Source: Heterobilharzia americana
Lineage: Eukaryota; Platyhelminthes; Trematoda; Strigeidida; Schistosomatidae
Direction: 5' to 3'
Assembly (NCBI GenBank): GCA_944470555.2
Contig: OX104127.1
Coordinates: 132,247,113 to 132,311,112, forward strand
DNA: 64,000 nt
Notes under the pieces: generated by a model
Told to the model about the DNA's origin: nothing
The model's database searches: none
What the model saw: the letters and a program-made list of their open reading frames with translations, nothing else
Shown here: positions 62,201-64,000 of the stretch, piece by piece
Numbering within the stretch: the first letter of the stretch is position 1
Layout: each line of letters opens with the position of its first letter
Made by a program: the position numbers and the translations under genes

Positions 62201-63096
62201 CTGGTTTGAACCCGCTTCACCTACTGAGGTTTGAACGACCAGATAGAACCATTAACCCAGTTGATGTGGCTCATTACCAAATATACAAAACTGCACACGC
62301 ATGCTGATTGACATTATTTTTACTTACGTTTATATGCTTACATAAGTGACCACTAATATTTCAGTCAATGAAAACCGCCAACCTGTCAACAATAGGTTGT
62401 TTAGTAACCACACACAGCCACAAAATTAAAAACGCTATCTGTTTCAGTAACAGAAAGAAATCATCAAGATTTCAAAACTAAATCAAGTGAAATAGTTAGA
62501 AAAAATGTAGTATCCTAGCTAAACATAGCTTTTAGCCTAAGAGTGAAGTATATCTTTTTATAGGGAATAGGATTAGTCCATTTTGACTGCAAAAAAACAT
62601 ACAACCACAGAAAAGTGTACTATGATTTAAAAAACCATTGTGATTATTCAGTGCCGTATATACTATGACTGGTAACTTGCCAAAAAAGATATCTCTTCAA
62701 GAGAAGTGTAGTAACTTCTATATCATGACAAAAACAAGCATATCCCTTAATATTGTGTAAAACACAATAAAATGTATAAACTTTTGAAAACATTGTACCT
62801 TTGCGCAAATACATCTGAAACTCGTGAGTGTCCTCTATGAAACTTGATAGGACGACGTGGTTTCGACGGCACAATACTTTCACTATCATTCGACGATGCG
62901 TAGTCACTTGTACAAATGTTTTCAGGAGAAGGACTTGGTTTTAGTAACAGTTTAGACTGTGACCGTTTCCGATCACATTTATCATCTTTGTCAGAACGTT
63001 CAGAACGTCGTCTGCTTTGACATTCATTGGATTTCTTCAGATTTTTTACACGACCATTGGTTGTTTGATTCGATCTCTCTGTGGAACTTTCATTGT
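23043..63096 (-). CDS. SETD1: SETD1-type histone H3-K4 methyltransferase, C-terminal ~1,120 residues in 11 exons (5' end outside window)
   Basis: Joining exons 63096..62799, 56163..55905, 53803..53510, 53081..52749, 49155..49015, 48972..48394, 44552..43850, 40523..40359, 36490..36330, 29836..29579 and 23216..23043 gives one open frame of about 1,120 residues with GT/AG borders and matching phases throughout. Visible order (numbered from the first full codon): Ser-rich linkers 1-394 with an AT-hook near 233-236; DHNY near 456; N-SET region about 620-977; WIN motif GSAR 869-872; SET 978-1097; post-SET Cys at 1108, 1110 and 1115; end at RGTLN. The [16 protein letters not shown] and post-SET motifs are SETD1-like rather than MLL-like. 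The family places mono-, di- and trimethyl groups on H3K4 within COMPASS in the nucleus. The expected N-terminal RRM part is not in the window. The introns are up to 6.7 kb and full of transposon remains. Confidence 0.93.
23370..23645 (+). mobile_element. RTE-type LINE, 3' end fragment (in SETD1 intron)
   Basis: Encodes the typical end of schistosome RTE ORF2: [20 protein letters not shown], then [13 protein letters not shown] and a C-terminal [10 protein letters not shown]. Related in sequence to the - strand copies at 54,526 and 58,238. Ends in GATAATAATAATA. Confidence 0.8.
23650..24440. other. Intron, no feature recognised
   Basis: AT-rich intron of SETD1 without recognisable coding or repeat signals beyond short A/T runs. 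Confidence 0.4.
24450..24770 (-). repeat. tRNA-headed SINE-like repeat
   Basis: On the - strand the element has a pol III B-box-like GGTTCTATCCCTGG after GGTACCGTTCTGGCCACGGA. The + strand start CATCATGGACTGACATC recurs in the paired copies at 24,845 and 25,190. Confidence 0.6.
24820..25240. repeat. Inverted pair of the same SINE-like repeat (about 200-bp arms)
   Basis: The left arm begins GGGGGTTTATGGGGATTTAG and the right arm ends TCCCCACAAACCCCC. Both include a B-box (GGGTTCGATCCCTGG on +) and the block GGACTGACATCAGTTGG. The arms meet near 25,015. The right arm carries CTGAGGA...GGACGAAAC, a hammerhead-like core. Confidence 0.75.
25100..25150 (+). ncRNA. Hammerhead-like core, diverged
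   Basis: CTGAGGA, then AGTCC and GGAC able to pair as stem II, GAAAC, and CTGTC|C as cleavage context. A few extra bases after CTGAGGA compared with the Sm-alpha consensus make activity doubtful. Confidence 0.35.
25250..26270. other. Intron, no feature recognised
   Basis: AT-rich intronic DNA with no open frame of interest. Confidence 0.4.
26314..26690. mobile_element. Fold-back element carrying a tRNA-Thr-like sequence
   Basis: The left end GATACTAGGTGATGATTGAA and the right end TTCAATCATCACCCAGTATC are inverted copies. A solo hairpin of the same ends lies at 32,130-32,210. The interior includes the tRNA-like sequence at 26,351-26,422. Direct copies of GAGATAGC-GTGGTTT flank or lie within (26,280 and 26,612). 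Confidence 0.65.
26351..26422 (-). tRNA. tRNA-Thr(GGU)-like sequence, probably a pseudogene
   Basis: 72 bases fold as a cloverleaf: acceptor GGTCTCG with TGCGACC (one mismatch, one wobble), D-arm GCTC...GAGC, and a perfect five-pair anticodon stem CCGGG/CCCGG around loop CCGGTAA with anticodon GGT. The T-arm is degraded (TCTGG against CTTAC) and the B-box reads GGTTCTAATCT instead of GGTTCGAATCC. The broken T-arm and location in a fold-back repeat argue against a working tRNA. Confidence 0.55.
26830..28330 (+). pseudogene. 5'-truncated LINE with RT and C-terminal region (in SETD1 intron)
   Basis: Frames read [37 protein letters not shown] (the catalytic ADD), [34 protein letters not shown] and [20 protein letters not shown], the standard order of a schistosome LINE ORF2 3' half. 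Stops (for example TAG in CETstop) and shifts disable it. The element ends in GGATGGATGG, a short tandem tail typical of these LINEs. Confidence 0.85.
28340..29350. other. Intron, no gene recognised
   Basis: AT-rich. A 98-codon + frame at 28,813-29,109 overlaps a - frame; neither shows a known motif or typical codon use. Confidence 0.4.
29361..29515 (-). repeat. tRNA-headed SINE copy
   Basis: On the - strand it starts GTGGAGCTGTGGCTTAATGG (A-box-like), with B-box-like GGTTTGAAACC. It belongs to a family also found at 39,211, 39,886, 61,415, 61,843 and 62,188. Confidence 0.65.
29579..29836 (-). CDS. SETD1: SETD1 exon Y: N-terminal two thirds of the SET domain
   Basis: 86 codons, phase 0 at both ends, from acceptor ACATTTTAG to donor GTATGT. 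It contains the cofactor-binding WGL motif ([10 protein letters not shown]), EMVIEYVG, the [11 protein letters not shown] strand and [16 protein letters not shown], whose NHSC residues form the S-adenosylmethionine and knot-like active site. The human SETD1 equivalent is nearly co-linear. The NHSC spelling is that of MLL; vertebrate SETD1 has NHCC. The exon ends on Gln, and PNC opens the last exon. Confidence 0.97.
30223..30275. repeat. (TA)n microsatellite
   Basis: About 26 uninterrupted TA units. It creates artificial IYIYIY frames. Confidence 0.98.
30390..30985 (-). pseudogene. LINE 3' fragment, decayed
   Basis: The - strand has [15 protein letters not shown] and neighbouring pieces related to the LINE at 26,830-28,330, but far more decayed. 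Confidence 0.6.
31140..31620 (+). pseudogene. LINE 3' fragment, decayed
   Basis: + strand similarity to the LINE end: AAAACATGGTACCAA-like tract, AATGGTTTAAGAATCTAGGTGATATGGCTC (given here in parts: GGTTTAAGAATC and GGTGATATGGCTC) aligning with GGTTGGAGACTC and GGTGATGGTATGGCTC at 28,045. With the - strand copy at 30,390 it forms a head-to-head pair. Confidence 0.6.
31630..32120. other. Intron, no feature recognised
   Basis: AT-rich intronic DNA. Confidence 0.4.
32130..32210. repeat. Perfect 33-bp hairpin, solo ends of the fold-back family
   Basis: Arms 32,130-32,162 and 32,178-32,210 are exact inverted copies (ATACTGGGTGATGATTGAAG...). The loop is TCTGGACCGCGGCGGG-like, 15 bases. Same ends as the tRNA-like-bearing element at 26,314-26,690. 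Confidence 0.9.
32215..33225. other. Intron, mostly featureless
   Basis: A block near 32,556-32,720 (ATGTTATCCAGTAAATGATA, ACCACAGTACCCAAGTTTTG) recurs near 45,260-45,340 and 46,890, so it is a dispersed repeat. Otherwise nothing is recognised. Confidence 0.45.
33228..33345 (+). mobile_element. Sm-alpha-like hammerhead SINE
   Basis: Starts in a tRNA-like pol III region (GGGTGCTAAGTTTGAATCTG-type B-box relic, GTGGGAACAACACTCACTG) and ends with a hammerhead. Closely related copies occur at 35,571-35,720, 35,875-36,025 and 56,535-56,650. Confidence 0.75.
33284..33332 (+). ncRNA. Hammerhead ribozyme, core intact
   Basis: CTGATGA at 33,293-33,299, short stem II (GTC...GAC), GAAA at 33,314-33,317 and cleavage triplet GTC at 33,323-33,325. 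Stem I is ATCCAA with TGAAT-like pairing and two mismatches. The stem III strand ACACGT is short, as in schistosome ribozymes. Confidence 0.7.
33860..34360 (+). pseudogene. Penelope-like element fragment with GIY-YIG endonuclease remnant
   Basis: First a linker [20 protein letters not shown], then (frameshifted) [15 protein letters not shown], the GIY-YIG-type motif, [20 protein letters not shown] sequence and [16 protein letters not shown]. The order matches the C-terminal endonuclease of Penelope-like retroelements. Stops and shifts break it. Confidence 0.7.
34370..35560. other. Intron, no feature recognised
   Basis: AT-rich intronic DNA. Confidence 0.4.
35571..35622 (-). ncRNA. Hammerhead ribozyme, best preserved
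   Basis: - strand: stem I ATCTGG pairing with CTGGAT (wobbles allowed), core CTGACGA, stem II GTCT...AGAC closed by loop CGACTA, GAAA, short stem III ACACTC, and cleavage triplet GTC. All catalytic positions of the Sm-alpha type are present. Confidence 0.85.
35571..35720 (-). mobile_element. Sm-alpha-like hammerhead SINE (- strand)
   Basis: On the - strand: pol III B-box GAGGTTCGAGTCTCATTGGG, ACAACACTCACTG, then a hammerhead at 35,622-35,571. It faces the + strand copy at 35,875, giving an inverted pair about 150 bp apart. Confidence 0.85.
35870..36025 (+). mobile_element. Sm-alpha-like hammerhead SINE (+ strand)
   Basis: A tRNA-like A-box (GGCATAGTGGATAACC), the B-box GAGGTTCGAGTCTCAGTGGG, ACAACACTCCGCACAGGGGTG, then a diverged hammerhead. 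Confidence 0.85.
35968..36021 (+). ncRNA. Hammerhead ribozyme, probably inactive
   Basis: CTGACGA and GAAA are present and stem II GTCC/GGAC can form, but four bases (GTGA) are inserted after the core and the cleavage triplet reads ACC instead of GTC. Confidence 0.65.
36330..36490 (-). CDS. SETD1: SETD1 exon X: pre-SET helix
   Basis: 53 full codons after a split codon, between acceptor TTTACGATTTAG and donor GTAATG. It encodes a charged, probably helical segment with [11 protein letters not shown] and ends [11 protein letters not shown]. These match the SETD1 segments EQRRLL and DLLKLNQLK immediately before the SET domain. The next exon continues FRKKQL, so the conserved block is intact across the 6.5-kb intron. 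Confidence 0.93.
36500..39200. other. Intron, no gene recognised
   Basis: Long AT-rich intron between exons W and X. Short frames (36,587-36,832, 37,228-37,428, 37,785-38,193) show no known motif and no splice-linked coding pattern. Small AGT trinucleotide run near 37,521. Confidence 0.4.
39211..39384 (-). repeat. tRNA-headed SINE copy
   Basis: - strand: GTGGGGCTGTGACTCAGTGA (A-box), B-box GGGTTCGAGCCCCAGTCC, and a tail with CACAAGGTGGCTGAGGGCAC. Better preserved than the 29,361 copy. Confidence 0.75.
39886..40020 (-). repeat. tRNA-headed SINE copy, partial
   Basis: Shares the tail (ATTCAATAACCTTGTGC, TTAATGATACCACCTGGCTG on +) with 39,211 but the head is eroded. Confidence 0.55.
40359..40523 (-). 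CDS. SETD1: SETD1 exon W: WDR5-interacting (WIN) motif
   Basis: The exon begins in mid-codon after acceptor TTTACATTAG and reads [20 protein letters not shown]; with the Gly completed from the previous exon this is GSARTQGYY. Vertebrate SETD1 has GSARSEGYY here. The Arg of this motif inserts into the central pocket of WDR5 and recruits the WDR5-RBBP5-ASH2L module. The rest is basic, then hydrophobic, and ends one base into a codon before donor GTAGGAAC. Confidence 0.92.
40540..41230. other. Intron, no feature recognised
   Basis: AT-rich intronic DNA. Confidence 0.4.
41235..42150 (+). mobile_element. Penelope-like GIY-YIG remnant with roughly 100-bp inverted ends
   Basis: Left end (CGATGAAGTCATTTACTAAG, ATTCGTGAATATATGTTACA) is repeated in inverted form at 42,050-42,150 (CTTAGTAAATAACTTCGTCG). 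Inside is the frame 41,259-41,675. Confidence 0.75.
41259..41675 (+). pseudogene. GIY-YIG endonuclease-like C-terminal fragment of a Penelope-like element
   Basis: 138-residue frame: [20 protein letters not shown] is a mutated GIY-YIG core (family form YxFxCxCGxxYIGxTxR), followed by [12 protein letters not shown], a [16 protein letters not shown] block and [16 protein letters not shown], the usual end. RT is absent. R and D replace the expected Gly residues, so nuclease activity is unlikely. Confidence 0.75.
42519..43695. mobile_element. Large palindrome of Penelope-like fragments, arms about 475 bp
   Basis: 42,519-43,000 and 43,217-43,695 are nearly exact inverted copies (the 61-codon frames at 42,792-42,607 and 43,420-43,605 are identical). 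The end sequence ATTCTTGAATATATGTTACA is that of the neighbouring element at 41,235. The arms hold a decayed GIY-YIG C-terminus ([18 protein letters not shown]); the unique centre is about 215 bp. Confidence 0.85.
43850..44552 (-). CDS. SETD1: SETD1 exon V: N-SET region with large Ser-rich insert
   Basis: 234 codons plus one base between acceptor TTTTCCTTTCATAG and donor GTAATT. It opens [18 protein letters not shown] and continues [10 protein letters not shown], matching the SETD1 N-SET pattern (a short hydrophobic helix, then DAED-x-x-YL). LSHWVEHPP matches the conserved HWVHH segment. Between this and the exon end lies a schistosome-specific Ser/Asp/Asn-rich insert of about 100 residues, then a Trp-containing conserved piece. 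The final base G joins GT of the next exon to make the Gly that begins the WIN motif. Confidence 0.9.
44610..45200. other. Intron, no feature recognised
   Basis: AT-rich intronic DNA. Confidence 0.4.
45204..45298. repeat. 42-bp-arm hairpin
   Basis: Arms 45,204-45,245 and 45,257-45,298 pair at about 40 of 42 positions (TTCCATATTAGATTTG...). A related single arm occurs at 46,888-46,940, and the right flank (ACCACAGTGCCCAAG) matches 32,680. Probably a fold-back form of a dispersed repeat. Confidence 0.85.
45412..45690 (+). repeat. Dispersed LTR-like repeat, copy b
   Basis: Begins ACATGAGAGAAGCCAG and parallels 11,075-11,345. Likely a solo LTR of the second gypsy family. Confidence 0.45.
45700..46880. 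other. Intron, no feature recognised
   Basis: AT-rich intronic DNA; the 68-residue - frame 46,299-46,093 has no known motif. Confidence 0.4.
47169..47216. repeat. (AT)n microsatellite
   Basis: About 24 AT units. Confidence 0.98.
47220..48100 (+). mobile_element. Penelope-like remnant with inverted arms and GIY-YIG motif
   Basis: 47,225-47,430 and 47,660-47,870 are diverged inverted copies (CATGGAATTTGATAGATTAG against CTAATCTATCAAATTCCATG). The right arm reads [20 protein letters not shown], a well kept GIY-YIG core, then [11 protein letters not shown] shift or stop breaks the frame further on. Confidence 0.75.
48110..48390. other. Intron, no feature recognised
   Basis: AT-rich intronic DNA before exon U. 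Confidence 0.4.
48394..48972 (-). CDS. SETD1: SETD1 exon U: DHNY (HCF-binding-like) motif and start of N-SET region
   Basis: 193 codons in phase 0 from acceptor CTTTCTTTAG to donor GTAAGT. Near the start the protein reads [19 protein letters not shown] (48,919-48,930) fits the [D/E]HxY motif by which HCF-1 Kelch domains bind SETD1/MLL partners. The middle is basic and Ser-rich. The end, RSASEEDY, continues into the next exon at the point where vertebrate SETD1 has RSEFEEMT, the start of the conserved N-SET block. Confidence 0.88.
49015..49155 (-). CDS. SETD1: SETD1 exon T: small acidic exon
   Basis: 47 codons, phase 0 on both sides, between acceptor TAATTTTAG and donor GTAAGC. It encodes an acidic stretch that starts [10 protein letters not shown] and ends [12 protein letters not shown]. 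No ATG-led frame marks it; it was found by walking splice sites between exons S and U. Its lack of stops, correct borders and phase support it. Confidence 0.72.
49450..50700 (+). pseudogene. Penelope-like RT and endonuclease remnant
   Basis: Frames give [20 protein letters not shown] (like the ADKGN...VVM start of the Penelope RT), YIKKGKEFL, and further right [20 protein letters not shown], a mutated GIY-YIG motif followed by [12 protein letters not shown]. Many stops. It is a different Penelope subfamily from 41,259. Confidence 0.65.
50760..52730. other. Intron, no feature recognised
   Basis: AT-rich. Frames up to 63 codons only, no motif. Confidence 0.4.
52749..53081 (-). CDS. SETD1: SETD1 exon S: linker, Pro/Tyr-rich end
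   Basis: 111 codons in phase 0 from the acceptor ending TTCTTAAG to donor GTAAGT. An alternative in-frame acceptor (CTTTATAG) 15 bases upstream would start the exon at 53,096 and add five residues (CSLLK). The product has no recognised domain. It contains a basic GGSRRKQN patch and ends [14 protein letters not shown]. It joins in frame to SEEHED of the next exon. Confidence 0.78.
53510..53803 (-). CDS. SETD1: SETD1 exon R: linker with AT-hook (RKRGRPRKN)
   Basis: 98 codons, phase 0 at both ends, between acceptor TTTTGTTCCAG and donor GTAAGT. The first half is acidic. An AT-hook core RGRP in basic context ([11 protein letters not shown]) lies at 53,651-53,662, followed by Ser-rich sequence and a run of four Asn. 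AT-hooks bind the minor groove of AT-rich DNA; they are known in MLL1-class methyltransferases, and I do not recall one as a standard part of vertebrate SETD1. The hook is seen directly; DNA binding is inferred. Confidence 0.85.
54096..54120. repeat. (AAT)n short tandem repeat
   Basis: ATAATAATAATAATAATAAT run of about seven units. Confidence 0.9.
54526..55441 (-). mobile_element. RTE-type LINE 3' fragment, copy 1 of a near-identical pair
   Basis: - strand remnants of the LINE C-terminal region ([42 protein letters not shown]). Same sequence as 58,238-59,177 apart from one substitution and a shorter GGTA tract (55,171-55,200). Confidence 0.85.
55442..55900. other. Intron, no feature recognised
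   Basis: AT-rich intronic DNA. Confidence 0.4.
55905..56163 (-). CDS. SETD1: SETD1 exon Q: acidic Ser-rich linker, tandem acceptor
   Basis: Read in the frame set by the previous exon, this exon encodes [18 protein letters not shown] and further Ser/Asp/Glu/Pro-rich sequence, ending in SQSE before donor GTAGGT. The longest ATG-started frame here (56,170-55,901) is a different frame and not the coding one. The acceptor is TAGCAG, so splicing could use either AG three bases apart and include or skip one Ser. No domain is seen. The composition fits the disordered middle of SETD1 proteins. Confidence 0.75.
56535..56650 (+). mobile_element. Sm-alpha-like hammerhead SINE, diverged
   Basis: B-box-like GCGTTCGAGTCTCAGTGGG and ACAACATAGCTCGC, then a decayed hammerhead (TTGAAGA core, GAAA, ATC at the cleavage position). 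Confidence 0.7.
56591..56645 (+). ncRNA. Hammerhead relic, inactive
   Basis: The core reads TTGAAGA (first base changed) and the triplet is ATC. Stem II CCCC...GGAC is partial. Confidence 0.5.
56660..58230. other. Intron, no feature recognised
   Basis: AT-rich intronic DNA between exons P and Q. Confidence 0.4.
58238..59760 (-). mobile_element. RTE-type LINE, longer copy with RT remnant
   Basis: The first 940 bp repeat 54,526-55,441 almost exactly. Beyond, the - strand gives [40 protein letters not shown] (RT motif A region) and [11 protein letters not shown] (motif B region), then decayed linker. Several stops. A GGTA tract (58,884-58,935) is longer than in copy 1 by about six units. Confidence 0.85.
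58884..58935. repeat. (GGTA)n tandem repeat in LINE
   Basis: About 12 units of GTAG with one GGCA variant; the twin at 55,171-55,200 has about six fewer. Confidence 0.9.
59770..61410. other. Intron, one unassigned ORF
   Basis: AT-rich intron. The stretch 60,540-60,900 is more GC-rich and holds a 99-codon - frame (60,853-60,554) with no motif I recognise; its odd composition suggests an unidentified repeat. Confidence 0.4.
61415..61560 (-). repeat. tRNA-headed SINE copy, diverged
   Basis: Shares the tail block TTAATGATACTACCTGG with 61,843 and 39,211. Confidence 0.6.
61843..62015 (-). repeat. tRNA-headed SINE copy, best preserved
   Basis: - strand: ATGGAGCTCTGGCTCAGTGG (A-box), then B-box CGGGTTCGAAACCCGC, perfectly paired like a T-arm. 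The tail has GTGTGGCTTATCGCC. Confidence 0.8.
62188..62305 (+). repeat. tRNA-headed SINE copy, opposite orientation
   Basis: CAATGATTCACTGGTTTGAACCC and TTGATGTGGCTCATTACC place the head at the left. About 170 bp from the 61,843 copy. Confidence 0.55.
62315..62790. other. Intron, no feature recognised
   Basis: AT-rich intronic DNA next to exon P. Confidence 0.4.
62799..63096 (-). CDS. SETD1: SETD1 exon P (first exon seen): charged Ser/Arg/Lys-rich linker
   Basis: The frame starts after a good acceptor (CCTCTATAG) with the last two bases of a codon and ends in AG before donor GTACAATG. The protein is low complexity and hydrophilic, with an [20 protein letters not shown] stretch and PSPSPENI, then a basic [14 protein letters not shown] segment. 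No domain is recognised. The two trailing bases AG join the C that opens the next exon to make a Ser codon, which fixes the phase. The open frame continues to 63,253 but reads through a likely intron, so the acceptor at 63,097 was preferred. Upstream exons must lie beyond the window or in 63,100-64,000, where I could not recognise any. Confidence 0.75.
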
Positions 63097-63099
63097 CTA

Positions 63100-64000
63100 T
63101 AGAGGAACCAGAAAATACCGTTTGATTAAAGTATAAACAAATTCCATCAAGAAATTTACTTCCACTATCAAATGGCAACCAAAAATGCTGGAAACTACTT
63201 TTTTTATAAATGGTAAAGCAAAATCGGCTAGACAGACACCTAGACAGATGCACCTAAGGAGAATAAAATACCCAGCAATTAGTGGTAAAATTTCTCCCTG
63301 AACTATTCACCTCTCACAAGCTTCAGTAAATAGAAAGATGTTTAGAAATAAGACTACTTGATAATTCAGTGCTATAACGAATGAGTGATACCTCCAAGAT
63401 CCCAATACAACTGAACGATAATAGCATGTCTACCAATCTACCATAGATTGTCAATTGTGCAGATGAAACAACTGAAACGAGTACAAATAGCTGAGTAAAC
63501 AAGTAATTATTATATGCGATGAATTGCTAACCCTTTCAAATTTGCTCCCCTTGACAACTTGACAAATTATGCACACATGAATTTATTATCAGGTAAATAT
63601 CACTCGGGATTAACAGATAGTAACAAGACTGGAACAAAAAAAGTAAGAAAATCCTTGAAATAGGCTAGTAACGACTGAGAAATACAACTGACTATACAAA
63701 ATGCGTGCAACGATCCCAACTAAAAAGTTTGGCAATACCCAATCAGAATTAAACTTTGAGTTGGAAGTGATTTGAGCAGACATTCTACAGCCAGCCAACA
63801 GAAACAATTGACTTACTTTGTGTATACCTACATACAACAGTTTCAATAAACTTCCCTGCCCTCTCGATTGCTTATTTACTCTTTAAAACTCCGTCCTAAT
63901 TGTTTACGTTGAGTATTTTGTTGTACAATCATAAGTACAATAAAAACAGAACAAAGAACTGAAGAGGTGATAAATAATTAAATCACATTAAATAACCGCA
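63100..64000. other. No exon recognised up to the window edge
   Basis: Frames here (for example 63,846-63,610) do not look like SETD1 linker sequence. Probably an intron of SETD1. Confidence 0.4.

Noticed and set aside
63097..63253. Extension of exon P to the ATG at 63,253
   Set aside because: A strong acceptor at 63,097 and the hydrophobic, Ser-poor sequence upstream indicate intron; the ATG is unlikely to be the SETD1 start because N-terminal domains are missing.
1..64000. CRISPR arrays, bacterial operons, rRNA
   Set aside because: No regularly spaced short repeats, no Shine-Dalgarno-led gene clusters and no rRNA motifs were seen; exon-intron structure shows a eukaryote.

Overview
This window looks like nuclear DNA of a parasitic flatworm, most likely a schistosome (Schistosoma or a close blood fluke). 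The evidence is AT-rich DNA, very small exons separated by multi-kilobase introns, Sm-alpha-type hammerhead ribozyme repeats, and dense fossils of gypsy-like LTR, RTE/CR1-like LINE and Penelope-like (GIY-YIG) retroelements. I see no bacterial operon, CRISPR array or intact RNA gene. No database was searched; every family call comes from motifs read in the sequence.

Region 1 (about 1-17,460) is built of retroelements. A gypsy-like gag-protease-RT-RNase H-integrase element occurs twice, tail to tail (about 763-5,385 on + and 5,771-10,394 on -), as a nearly perfect 4.6 kb inverted repeat around a spacer of about 385 bp. Both copies carry the same frameshifts. Each copy is bounded by about 315-bp repeats in INVERTED orientation. 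The joint unit arm-spacer-arm (about 1,017 bp) recurs as a direct repeat at 63-1,079 and 5,070-6,087. A third, internally deleted copy lies at 16,882-17,456. Between them (10,395-16,880) lies a heavily decayed second gypsy family, with RT, RNase H and integrase readable on the - strand.

Region 2 (about 17,460-23,040) holds a pol fragment, a short orphan ORF at 20,003-20,260 and a decayed LINE reverse transcriptase, then the 3' flank of the main gene.

Region 3 (23,043 to the right edge) is one large - strand gene. Eleven exons with consistent phases encode the C-terminal ~1,120 residues of a SETD1/COMPASS-type histone H3K4 methyltransferase: Ser-rich linkers, an AT-hook, an HCF-binding-like DHNY motif, the N-SET region, a WDR5-binding (WIN) GSAR motif split by an intron, a complete SET domain and a post-SET Cys cluster. 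The 5' part lies beyond 64,000. About 40 kb of genomic DNA encode about 3.4 kb of coding sequence. The introns are loaded with LINE fragments, Penelope-like fragments, several with inverted arms, tRNA-headed SINEs, hammerhead repeats, fold-back elements and TA microsatellites.

The only clearly functional protein gene is SETD1, expected to act in the nucleus in a COMPASS complex with WDR5, RBBP5, ASH2L and DPY30. Everything else is mobile, decayed or unassigned.
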